DNA of 64,000 nucleotides, taken from NCBI RefSeq assembly GCF_025566965.1, contig NZ_JAOQJL010000019.1:1-64000 (forward strand). The letters run 5' to 3'. A program made the translations under genes and the position numbers. How positions within the stretch are numbered: position 1 is the first letter of the stretch; each line of letters opens with the position of its first letter. This document shows, one piece after another, positions 51,679-60,400 of this stretch. Below the pieces are notes generated by a model. That model was not told where the DNA came from. It saw nothing but the letters and a program-made list of their open reading frames with translations, and ran no database searches. The DNA comes from Blautia_A ammoniilytica (lineage in GTDB: Bacteria > Bacillota > Clostridia > Lachnospirales > Lachnospiraceae).

Positions 51679-51709
51679 CTCATATTATAACCATTGTTAT
51701 ATTTTGATC

Positions 51710-52423
51710 CTAATCATTAGAAGCCTTAAACCGCTCAATAAACATCAGGAAAAAGCTTATCAGCAGAAGGCCGCTGCACACCCAGATCATTTTATATCCA
51801 TAGGCAATACTCAGATTACCGCCTACTCCGGCGCCAAGGGCAAACAGGAAAATAATTCCAAAATAATAACCTGCCTGTTCCAGCTTCTTAGGATCTTTGC
51901 GCCGCCAGTAAGCTGAAAGGGCAGCTGTACCGCTTCGCAGATTACCGATACACATGGTACTTGCATAAGAATATCCGTGGATCTTCCGGAATGTTTGTAC
52001 CTGCATGGCACAGGCAAAGGATACCAGTATGGTAGCCAGCATATTCATCGTAGATGGAACGAAGCCAACCAAAAACAGGATCACAATCTCTGCTGCCAGA
52101 ATCCCCTGTCTCCAGTGAAGACGTCTGGCATTTTTAAATTTGCCCTGAATCTTCTCAGCAAAGAAAACCCCTAATGCAAAGGACAGTACCGGAAGCAGAT
52201 ACCGAAGGGCAATCCCCCAGTCACCGGCAAGCAGATGCTGACTAAGCAGCACCACATTTCCTGTCTGCGCATTTGAAAAGACTTCGTCTCTCACATTGTA
52301 GGTGTACGCATCCTGGAATCCTCCTGAAAGAGCCAGGAATGCACTGTTTACAAAAGCTTCGGACATCTGTACATCCGAAGCATCAGAAAACAGGTGATGA
52401 TGTTCGTGGTGTTTTGTTTCCAT
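51710..52423 (-). CDS. DUF1275 (YoaK-like) membrane protein
   Basis: This 237-residue membrane protein belongs to the YoaK/DUF1275 family: ALSGGFQDAYTYNVRDEVFSNAQTGNVVLLSQHLL near the N-terminus, then about six membrane segments and AMQVQTFRKIHGYSYASTMCIGNLRSG, a conserved block. The cytoplasmic N-terminus is unusually rich in His (METKHHEHHHLF), a possible metal-binding tail. The start was set at the ATG after GGAG; an upstream TTG is less likely. The function of the family is unknown. Confidence 0.88.
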   Translation of the reverse strand: METKHHEHHHLFSDASDVQMSEAFVNSAFLALSGGFQDAYTYNVRDEVFSNAQTGNVVLLSQHLLAGDWGIALRYLLPVLSFALGVFFAEKIQGKFKNARRLHWRQGILAAEIVILFLVGFVPSTMNMLATILVSFACAMQVQTFRKIHGYSYASTMCIGNLRSGTAALSAYWRRKDPKKLEQAGYYFGIIFLFALGAGVGGNLSIAYGYKMIWVCSGLLLISFFLMFIERFKASND

Positions 52424-52565
52424 GAAAAATATATCTCCATCCTCTTTTGTTTTACACAGCCTGTCCAATTCAAGTCGAGCAAAGGCTGTTTAGCTATTAG
52501 TTCATATAATACCTGCCTTCTGTCAAAATGTAAAATGTATCGTTCATATTATTGTCATATAAAAA

Positions 52566-52606
52566 ATATATAGTTACTGATCACACCATTCACAGTAACT
52601 ATATAT
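52566..52606 (-). terminator. Terminator of the FeoB-associated peptide gene
   Basis: A perfect 14-bp inverted repeat (ATATATAGTTACTG at 52566-52579, CAGTAACTATATAT at 52593-52606) is followed on the minus strand by TTTTT. Confidence 0.75.
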
Positions 52607-52642
52607 CTCACATTTTACACTATGAAGTTAATTCAGAATACC

Positions 52643-52771
52643 TTAATGGCAGCCACTGCAATGCCCACAGTCACCGCCGCATCCTTTACCATTCTTTTTA
52701 TCCTTGATCATACTGCGAACGATCAGGCCTACAATCACAACCAATACAGCGCCTACGATCACTGTTCCCAT
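52643..52771 (-). CDS. FeoB-associated Cys-rich membrane peptide
   Basis: This 42-residue peptide starts MGTVIVGAVLVVIVGLIVRS (one membrane helix), continues MIKDKKNGKGCGGDCGHCSG and ends CH. The tail has four cysteines and two histidines, as in the small proteins usually encoded after feoB. AGGAGG precedes the ATG, and a strong promoter with a palindromic operator lies just upstream. No feoA or feoB is in the window, so this copy stands alone. The cysteines may bind ferrous iron at the membrane. Confidence 0.85.
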   Translation of the reverse strand: MGTVIVGAVLVVIVGLIVRSMIKDKKNGKGCGGDCGHCSGCH

Positions 52772-52826
52772 GGAAATTCCTCCTTTTCCTGAACAGACAC
52801 TTAAAAGTCTGACTTATGTTTCTTTC

Positions 52827-52858
52827 GTTAGTATATACTAACAAAAGTAATATGTCAA
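52827..52858 (-). promoter_or_regulatory. Promoter with palindromic operator for the FeoB-associated peptide
   Basis: Minus-strand TTGACA (52853-52858) and TATACT (52830-52835) are 17 bases apart. The perfect 16-bp palindrome GTTAGTATATACTAAC (52827-52842) covers the -10, the position expected for a repressor site. A half-site recurs before the hydrogenase gene. Confidence 0.8.
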
Positions 52859-52885
52859 TATCTGTCCTATCCGAATTTCTTACAG

Positions 52886-54400
52886 TTAAATCTGAAATTC
52901 TTCCAAAGAGGAAAGCTTATCACCAAACTCTGTATCGCTGCATTCCTGGAAAACAGCCTCCTTTTGCATTTTCTGGAGGGCAGAGGCAGAGGTTTTCAAA
53001 GGCTGGATCGTTCCGGCTCCTGCAATACATCCTCCCGGACAAGCCATACCTTCTAGCAGATATCCATCATATTTGCCCATTTTGGCCAGCTGCATCATTT
53101 TTTTACAATTTGCAAGACCGTCTGCACTGGCAGTCTTTACGGTTCGCTCCGGATCCAAACGGTGAATGGCATTCACAACTGCTGCTGCCACACCGCCGCT
53201 GGCAGCAAAGCCTCTTCCATCTGCACTGGCACGTACCAAAGGCTCTCCGTCAGGCAGAGAATCAAAGTCTACGCCCTTTGCCTCAAACATACCAGCCACC
53301 TCTTCAAAGGTAAGTACAAAGTCCACATAGCTTCGGATGGATTTTCTGCTTGCTTCCAATTTCTTGGCAGCACATGGTCCCACAAAAACTATCTTGCATT
53401 CCGGTTCTTCCTGCTTGATCAGCCTTGCTGTCAGTACCATCGGTGTCAATGCCATGGAAATACAGTCAGCCTGCTTTGGGAACATTTTCTTTGCCATCAC
53501 AGACCAGGCTGGACAACAGGAGGTTCCCATAAACGGAATCTTTGCCGGAACTTCTTCTATGAAATCTTTGGCTTCTTCAATGGCACACAAATCTGCACCA
53601 ACGGCTACTTCCCGCACATTCTTAAACCCAAGTGCTTTAAAGGCTTCCCGGATCTTTGTATCCTTAAGCCCTTCAAACTGGCCTGCAACTGCCGGTGCAA
53701 CAATGGCATATACCGGATTACCACTTTTGATCGCCATAATGGTCTGGTATATCTGACCCTTATCAACAATGGCACTAAATGGACAGCTTACCAGACACAT
53801 TCCGCAGGACACACACTTATCCTGATCGATCTCTGCCCTTCCATATTGATCTGAATGGATCGCTCCCATTCCACAAGCTGCAGCACAGGGGCGTTCCTGC
53901 TTGATAATAGCATTGTATGGGCAGGCACTAACGCATTTCCCACATTTGATACACTTTGCCTGATCAATATAAGAATGGCCCTTCACCATAGATATGGCCT
54001 TCTTGGGACAGACCTCCACACAGGGATGTTCCAGGCAGCCCTGACATCCTTCTGTTACCATCACTTTCTTCTCTGCACAGGAATTGCATGCAAACTTGAT
54101 CACATTAATCAGCGGGGGTTCATAATACTTTTCCTCGATTACACTTGCCTCTACCCCCTGAGAAATAGGGGCATGCTCTGAAATACTCCGAAGGGACATT
54201 CCCATGGCAACACGAAGACGTTCGCCTACAACTGCACGCTCCAGGAAAATACTGTCCCTGTATGTGGCAATCTCGCCTGGAATGATCTTGTAAGGAAGCT
54301 TTTCCAGATTTTCGATTCCGTCTTCTTCATATGCCATGCGGGCAATTTCCGTGAAGATCTGATGTCTTATTTTCGTCTTAGACGAATATAATCCTCTCAT
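52886..54400 (-). CDS. Monomeric [FeFe] hydrogenase, group-B-like
   Basis: This 504-residue protein has N-terminal ferredoxin sites (CQGCLEHPCVEVCP, CIKCGKCVSACP, CAAACGMGA, CVSCGMCLVSCP) and the H-cluster domain with TSCCPAW near residue 293, GPCAAKKLE near 342 and EGMACPGGCIAGAG near 460. The ferredoxin layout and the absence of NADH-binding partners fit the group B hydrogenases of clostridia, whose physiological direction is not settled. It would exchange electrons with ferredoxin. AAGGAG precedes the ATG. Confidence 0.92.
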   Translation of the reverse strand: MRGLYSSKTKIRHQIFTEIARMAYEEDGIENLEKLPYKIIPGEIATYRDSIFLERAVVGERLRVAMGMSLRSISEHAPISQGVEASVIEEKYYEPPLINVIKFACNSCAEKKVMVTEGCQGCLEHPCVEVCPKKAISMVKGHSYIDQAKCIKCGKCVSACPYNAIIKQERPCAAACGMGAIHSDQYGRAEIDQDKCVSCGMCLVSCPFSAIVDKGQIYQTIMAIKSGNPVYAIVAPAVAGQFEGLKDTKIREAFKALGFKNVREVAVGADLCAIEEAKDFIEEVPAKIPFMGTSCCPAWSVMAKKMFPKQADCISMALTPMVLTARLIKQEEPECKIVFVGPCAAKKLEASRKSIRSYVDFVLTFEEVAGMFEAKGVDFDSLPDGEPLVRASADGRGFAASGGVAAAVVNAIHRLDPERTVKTASADGLANCKKMMQLAKMGKYDGYLLEGMACPGGCIAGAGTIQPLKTSASALQKMQKEAVFQECSDTEFGDKLSSLEEFQI

Positions 54401-54459
54401 TTAATTCTCCTTTTTGTTTAATATCCGCAATCTGTAGTAAATTATCCTCCGCTATAAAA

Positions 54460-54489
54460 ATACTAACACATTTCTATCCGGTCTGACAA
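54460..54489 (-). promoter_or_regulatory. Possible promoter of the hydrogenase gene
   Basis: Minus-strand TTGTCA (54484-54489) and TAGTAT (54460-54465) are 18 bases apart. The -10 region contains GTTAGTAT (54460-54467), the same half-site as the palindrome before the FeoB-associated gene. Confidence 0.45.
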
Positions 54490-54512
54490 GGGCATCTGTT
54501 ACATCAAAAGCA

Positions 54513-55583
54513 TCACACCTGCAGCTTCATCTGACCGTCTTTAATATAGCCCATATTTTTCATGCCCCGATAGATCACATAGGAAACTACTGCCGGAAGA
54601 ATGAAATGGAAAACAAGAATCTTCAGAAGTACCATCAAAGGCTCTTCTGCTGCAGTCATAGTCTGATAAGTCATGATCTGTCCTACCAGTCCGGAAGTAC
54701 CCATTCCTGCGCCTGTAGGATTATTCGTCATATGAAAAGGCCCTATGATCGCAATCGGTCCTAAAATAGCAGATGCCAATGTAGGCGGCAGCCATATCAA
54801 AGGTCTGCGTACAATATTGGGAATCTGCAGCATAGACGTACCAACGCCCTGGGCAAACAGACCACCTACTCCGTTATCTTTAAAACTGGTTACAGCAAAG
54901 CCGATCATCTGACAGCAGCATCCTACGGTAGCTGCACCTGCTGCTACTCCGTTCAATCCCAGAATGATCCCAAGGGCTGCAGAACTGATGGGCAGTGTAA
55001 GAGCCATACCCATAAGGACAGAAACCACGATTCCCATAAGGATAGGCTGCTGCTCTGTACCCCAGTTGATCATTCCTCCGATCCAGCTCATAAACTGAGA
55101 GATACTAGGCCCTAACAGCATTCCAACAGCACCACCGGATATAATGGTCACTGCAGGAGTGATCAAAAGATCCAGTTTAGTCTTTCCTGCTACCAGATGT
55201 CCTACCATAATTCCTACATAAGCAGCAATAAAGGCACCTAAAGGCTCTCCAGGGCCGGACAGCACTATGGCTCCCTGCTCTGAAAAAAATGTACCTGCCA
55301 GAATATTGGCAGCATAAGCACCGATCATACCTGCAGCTGCTGCAGACAGAAGAACATAGGTGGATTCCTTAAACTTATAAGCTACTCCAATACCAATGCC
55401 TGCACCTGTAAGTCTCTGTGCGATCACTGCAAAGGCACTAAGATAATGGCCATAGGTTCCTCCCATCAGATCACCGATCTGTTTTAAAATGGTACCGATG
55501 ATCAGCGTGGAAAAAAGTCCCAGCGCCATACCGCTTAATCCGTCAATAAAAATATTGGACAGGATTTTCTTAAATGATTTCAT
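54513..55583 (-). CDS. PfoR-like / PTS IIC-type membrane protein
   Basis: This 356-residue protein has about ten hydrophobic segments and matches the PfoR family (also called PTS_EIIC_2): FIDGLSGMALGLFSTLIIGTILKQ at the N-terminus, GPGEPLGAFIAAYVGI near 110, GMALTLPISSAALGIILGLNG near 190 and NNPTGAGMGTSGLVGQ near 287. No IIA or IIB domain is encoded nearby. Family members were named for a link to toxin regulation in Clostridium perfringens, but transport is as likely. A good promoter lies upstream. Confidence 0.85.
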   Translation of the reverse strand: MKSFKKILSNIFIDGLSGMALGLFSTLIIGTILKQIGDLMGGTYGHYLSAFAVIAQRLTGAGIGIGVAYKFKESTYVLLSAAAAGMIGAYAANILAGTFFSEQGAIVLSGPGEPLGAFIAAYVGIMVGHLVAGKTKLDLLITPAVTIISGGAVGMLLGPSISQFMSWIGGMINWGTEQQPILMGIVVSVLMGMALTLPISSAALGIILGLNGVAAGAATVGCCCQMIGFAVTSFKDNGVGGLFAQGVGTSMLQIPNIVRRPLIWLPPTLASAILGPIAIIGPFHMTNNPTGAGMGTSGLVGQIMTYQTMTAAEEPLMVLLKILVFHFILPAVVSYVIYRGMKNMGYIKDGQMKLQV

Positions 55584-55634
55584 TTTTCTCTCCTTTTCCT
55601 AATTATCCGGCATTTTTGCCGGGAAATCCGTTTG

Positions 55635-55663
55635 ATTGTATCATACTTTCTGCGGATATCCAA
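55635..55663 (-). promoter_or_regulatory. Promoter of the PfoR-like gene
   Basis: Minus-strand TTGGAT (55658-55663) and TACAAT (55635-55640) are 17 bases apart, about 50 bases before the PfoR-like ATG. Confidence 0.7.
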
Positions 55664-55820
55664 TACTCAGTTGGCAAAGGAAAGAAGAGTACTTGTGAAT
55701 TGCTGATTTTTTCACATTTTTTATCTTGTACGAAAGCCTGATTTTTGCTAGAGTGTATAGGAAATGGTCGATTCAGCTGTTGTATTTTCATACAACCTTT
55801 TAAACTTACAGGAGGTTCTC

Positions 55821-56630
55821 ATGATCATAGATTTTCATACCCATATTTTTCCGGATAAGGTGGCTGCTGCCGCCATCCCCAAGCTTGCTTCTGTTATAAA
55901 TATCTCTCCCAGCATGGACGGTACCATCCAGGGGCTTCTTGATTCCATGGACAGGGCCAAGGTAGACACAAGCGTGATCCTGCCGGTGATCACAGATCCA
56001 CATCAGTTTGATTCCATCATCCGCTTTGCTTCCAGTATCAATGAAAGCCAGGACAATACCTATCCCAGACTGATCTCTTTTGCAGGAATCCACCCGGCTA
56101 TGGATAATTACAAAGATCTGCTCCACTTGATCGCAGCCCAGGGCTTTTCCGGAATCAAGCTTCATCCTAATTACCAGGACACATGCTTTGACGATATCCG
56201 GTATCTGCGGATCGTCTATACGGCTTCCGAACTTGGTCTGATCGTGCAGGTGCATACAGGAGAGGATCCCTATACTCCCGGAGAACAGTTCTGCTCCCCG
56301 GATATGGTCCTACATGTAATAGAAGAAACAGCCCCGCCAAAGCTGGTGCTAGCCCATATGGGAAGCAACGAACACTATGACGAGGCTGAAGCCAAGCTGT
56401 GCGGTCAGAATGTATATTTTGATACCGCCTATTCTATTCAGCATATGTCCGAGGAGCAGCTGGTACGCATGATTCATCTTCATGGCGCAGACAAAGTACT
56501 GTTCGGCAGCGATGCCCCCTGGACAGACCAGAGGGCAGATATTGAACGCTTTATGTCTTTTACAGGACTGTCCCTTACTGAAAAAAAACAGATCCTTCAT
56601 GGGAATGCACAGCTTCTTCTGGGCATTTAA
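55821..56630 (+). CDS. Amidohydrolase family metal-dependent hydrolase
   Basis: This 269-residue protein has the amidohydrolase_2 layout: the HxH motif in MIIDFHTHIFPDK, GIKLHPNYQD near residue 114, a metal-binding His in LVLAHMGSNEHYDEA near 180 and Asp in VLFGSDAPWTDQ near 233. AGGAGG lies directly before the ATG. The substrate is unknown; the family contains decarboxylases and hydrolases. It is a single gene on the plus strand, convergent with the pseudogene that follows. Confidence 0.9.
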   Translation: MIIDFHTHIFPDKVAAAAIPKLASVINISPSMDGTIQGLLDSMDRAKVDTSVILPVITDPHQFDSIIRFASSINESQDNTYPRLISFAGIHPAMDNYKDLLHLIAAQGFSGIKLHPNYQDTCFDDIRYLRIVYTASELGLIVQVHTGEDPYTPGEQFCSPDMVLHVIEETAPPKLVLAHMGSNEHYDEAEAKLCGQNVYFDTAYSIQHMSEEQLVRMIHLHGADKVLFGSDAPWTDQRADIERFMSFTGLSLTEKKQILHGNAQLLLGI

Positions 56631-56645
56631 CCGGATTTGCAGGGA

Positions 56646-57223
56646 TCAGAGAGGAATATCACCATGTTTCTTTCTCATCCCTATTCTGTTTGCATGACTG
56701 CTGGTACGAAGCCAGTCGGACAATGCTTTTCTTGTCTCTTCCGGATAAATTACATGGTCAATATACCCCTGATATTCCCTTTGGGCACGCTTGCCTCTGC
56801 AAAAGCATATAAAAGCTTTGCGCCATGACGGATGATCCCTTTCAGGCATTCTGCCTCTGAATCATATTCAAAATCCGCATTTCCATTCACATGGCTGTGG
56901 ATCTGGCTGCCTCCCAACTCCTCCATGGTTACGTTTTCCCCGATCACTTCCTTGATCACCTTGGGATCTGTAATATACATCTGACTGATATTTTTAACCG
57001 TGAAAATAAAATCCATAATGGCAGGGGAATAAGCCGCCCCTCCTGCACATGGGCCAAGCACCGCACAGATCTGGCGACTGTTGGCAGCCCTCTGAGATCC
57101 CAGCTTATAGGCAGCTACATAGGTTACATATTTATCATCGATTTTTTCTACAACACCAAAGCAGAAGCCTTTTGCATTCTGATATTCTAGGAAGGATCTT
57201 CCAGCACTCTTTAAAAAATACAA
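56646..57223 (-). pseudogene. Decayed acyl-CoA carboxyltransferase (PccB/MmdA-like)
   Basis: Pieces of a biotin-dependent carboxyltransferase remain in order: GVVEKIDDKYV, LGPCAGGAAYSPAIMDFIFTVKNISQMYITDPKVIKEVIGENVT split over conserved segments, EELGGSQIHS, RHGAKLLYAFAEASVPK and the C-terminal GYIDHVIYPEETR with KKHGDIPL. A normal subunit has about 500 residues; about 190 codons are left. Blocks between the pieces are missing, and a frameshift near 56800 separates the last piece. No start with a ribosome site is visible. Function is lost. Confidence 0.88.
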
Positions 57224-57350
57224 AAGATTTTTTCAAAAAAATCATTATCAGCAAAACCTCAATGAAGCCTTGGACAGATGAAGACGGAATTCTACATCTC
57301 GGACTTTATGAGTTTTTGTTAAATGAAAATTCACTGTAGTTATAGTTAAG

Positions 57351-57404
57351 AAAACCGCCCAGGCTGATCCAAACTCTATCTGTTGGAAGCAGCCGAGGCG
57401 GTTT
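57351..57404 (-). terminator. Terminator of the surface protein gene
   Basis: AAACCGCC with inner GGCTG pairs with CAGCC and GGCGGTTT (57352-57359 and 57397-57404 as outer arms), followed on the minus strand by TTTTCTT. The 60 bases between it and the stop hold no feature. Confidence 0.8.
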
Positions 57405-57464
57405 CTCTTTCTTTCATACATAGTTGCGGGCTTTTGCCCCCAACTATGATATCTGCGGGTTGTT

Positions 57465-60400
57465 TTACATTTCTTTCTGTTTTCTAACAATTCTCATAGC
57501 AGTGAGCAGGATCGCACCCATAGCCAATAATAATAATGTCTGCCACAAAGCGGCATCGCTGGCATCCCCTGTCTTGGGAGAATTGGTGCTGTAACCTGAG
57601 CCGCCGGAGCTGCCATTTCCTGAACCACCGTTTCCACTGCCGCCGGATGGTCCTTCGGTCACAGTTACTGTAACTGTAGGCTCCGGAGTGTCAGAGGGCT
57701 CTGCCTTTTTGGTAGGTGTAGGTGTCTTGGATACAGTCACAGATGGTACTGGTGTAGCAGATACTTCCGGTGCAGGTGTGGTTGTAACCTGCGGGGTTGG
57801 TGTATTCGTCGGTGTAATTGTTGGCTCTGCCGGTGTTGGGGTTGGCTCCTGATACCGGTTGGTCACTGTCACATCACAGTCTGTAGGAAGAAGCTCCGTC
57901 ACATTTCCTTCACCGCTCTTGCCATTTGTGGAAGCCCATCCTGCGATCCAGTTCCCCTGCTTTGTTTCGGTTACACGGTAAGCGGTACACTCCTGCTGAG
58001 TGCTGAACTGAACAGTCTCCCCAGCCTTTAACTGGAACTGATACTTTCCTGTACCGTTTTCTACAGGGGTACGCTTTCCATCTGTCAGCTGATACAGATT
58101 GCCGGTGTAGGCATTTCCCTGTCCATCCAGAAGCTCCATTTCAAAATCAAAGCTTTCCTGGGTATCTTTTCCTTCTACTGCCTTTGTCACTGCAAAATTC
58201 TTAAATACAGGAAGATTAAACTTAATGGAGCAGTCAGAAAGGGTTCCTCCTCTTTCCAGGTAGAAAAAGCTGAAGATATGCTTTGTTCCTGCTGCCCATG
58301 CAGAATCATCCCACTTGCCGATGGCTTCCGGATAGTCTGCAAAAACAGAGGATAGTGCCTGGGTCCTGGTGTCCCCGGTAACACTGCTGGTCACAGTAAA
58401 GGTTCCCTTTGTAAAGTTAATGCTTCCGGATACCGCTTCATGGATACCGCCCATGTCAAGCACCAGCTGTCCGTCCACAAACAGCCAGGCATCATCATCA
58501 CCGCTGAAAGAAAAGACCATATCCTTCCGTGCGGAAACATTTCCCTGATCATCCGTAATAGCTACCGTGCCATCTTCCGGAATGATAAAGTCCTTTTCCA
58601 TGCTCATCCCGAAATGGTAATCTACGGTTTTCAGCTGATCCAGCAGATAAATACCCTTGGTATTTTTTTCACTGGTTCCCCATACTCCTTCGTCCTCAAA
58701 GCTGTTGAATGGGAAAAAGCCTGCCCCTTTCTCATCCCAGCCCTCAATACCGATGGCCTTATCATACTGATAGATCTTGTTTGCTCCCGGATCATAACCG
58801 GCATGGTTGAGGCTGCTCTGGTAGCTGTACTCATTAGCTGAAGGATCATATACAAAATCAAAGCCAACATTCTGGTATACACTTTTTGTACCGCCGTTTA
58901 CAGCAGCCACAGAGGTATCAAACAGTGAAAACGGTGTTGTGTAATTAAATACAGGCAGCCCGTCCTCTCCAAGCCGATTCTTCAGGATTCCTGTAAATAT
59001 ATTATTGTACCAGGTATTTACTGCTGTGTTTTTAACATTCTTCGGATCATACCGGAATCTGTACTGTGCAGTCTGCGCCCCAAGTACAAAATGCGCCCAC
59101 TCACCAAAATCATAGTCAAAAAGCGTAACCGGCAGGGACCGTACATTGGTCAGCCTGCTTACTGTCTCACTGCCTCCTGCATCCACATTTTTCGGGGAGG
59201 TAGCGATCACCAGCTGTTCTGCCTTTGGATTTTCTGTTGGGAAATGGGAAAGTGTTCCGGTAAATTCATGCCTGCTGGGATGCTGTACATCCGAAGGAAT
59301 CTGACAGGATCCATGCACCACATCATACTCTCTGGTATTGCTCAGCCAGATCCTGTAAGAGAAGGTATACAGGTCATATTGCGGCATAATAACGATAGCC
59401 TCGTTATCCTTCAGGTGGGCATGTACCCCATAGCCATAGCTTGAAGTAATAGAAAGCCACCCTTCAGGATTATAGATGTTTATGTCACGAATGTTGATCC
59501 AGTCATTGGTATCATTCATCTTTTCTGCCTTATGCCAGTTTCCCTCTTCATCCTGCCTGTACAGCCAGGCAAAAAAATACATCTTTTCAACTCCATCTGC
59601 TGCCATATCCAGCCGAACATTAAATTCAGCAAGCTCTGAAGCGCTTCCACCAATATTTTTATTCTGTATTACAAGACCATTCTTTGGAAGACCATTGTCC
59701 GGAAGCGTCTGCAAAGATGAATGTATGTATTCTATTTCTAATTCCTGTAATACAATTACCCTGTCCTTTTCCGAATCATAACTAACCTCTCCGGTCACTC
59801 CATAGGACATATTTGTAGTATCAATAATTTCAGGAGCCGTCTTCTCCCAGTCTGTTGTTTTCCACCGATTTGTTTTCTTCAGGTAAACAAAGGTTGGTAT
59901 GATCGAATAAGAATATCTCGCTTTTCCAGTCTGAGGATAGATCACATTTCCGTTCTTGTCTGTGGCTTCATAAGTTCCACCTCTATCCCCGGTACTATTG
60001 GGATACCAATCAAAAGAAGTTGAACCACTTTTATCTCCAGCTTCCTTACTAACCTTAGCTGTAGGGATGATTGGTCTTAAAATCTCCACGTATTCTCCGG
60101 CCTCATGAGACACAAACTTTTTCTCCTTGGACAATCGATATATCCGTACTTTTGTTTCTCCCTGGCTGTCCTGTGCAAGCTCATACCTGCCTTCCGTATT
60201 TTGCTGATATTTTTCAAATACATACCAACTATATTTTTCTCCCGTATTCAAAATCGGTTCTATACATGCACTCGCCCTTTCCCTTGCAACACTAGGCAGA
60301 AAAACAAGCCCATAATTTGGCAGACCGTTTTCCAAACGCCCACAGCCCTGTATCTTTTCACCAGCACTTACTGATAAAACTGCTTCCTGTAAATACTTTC

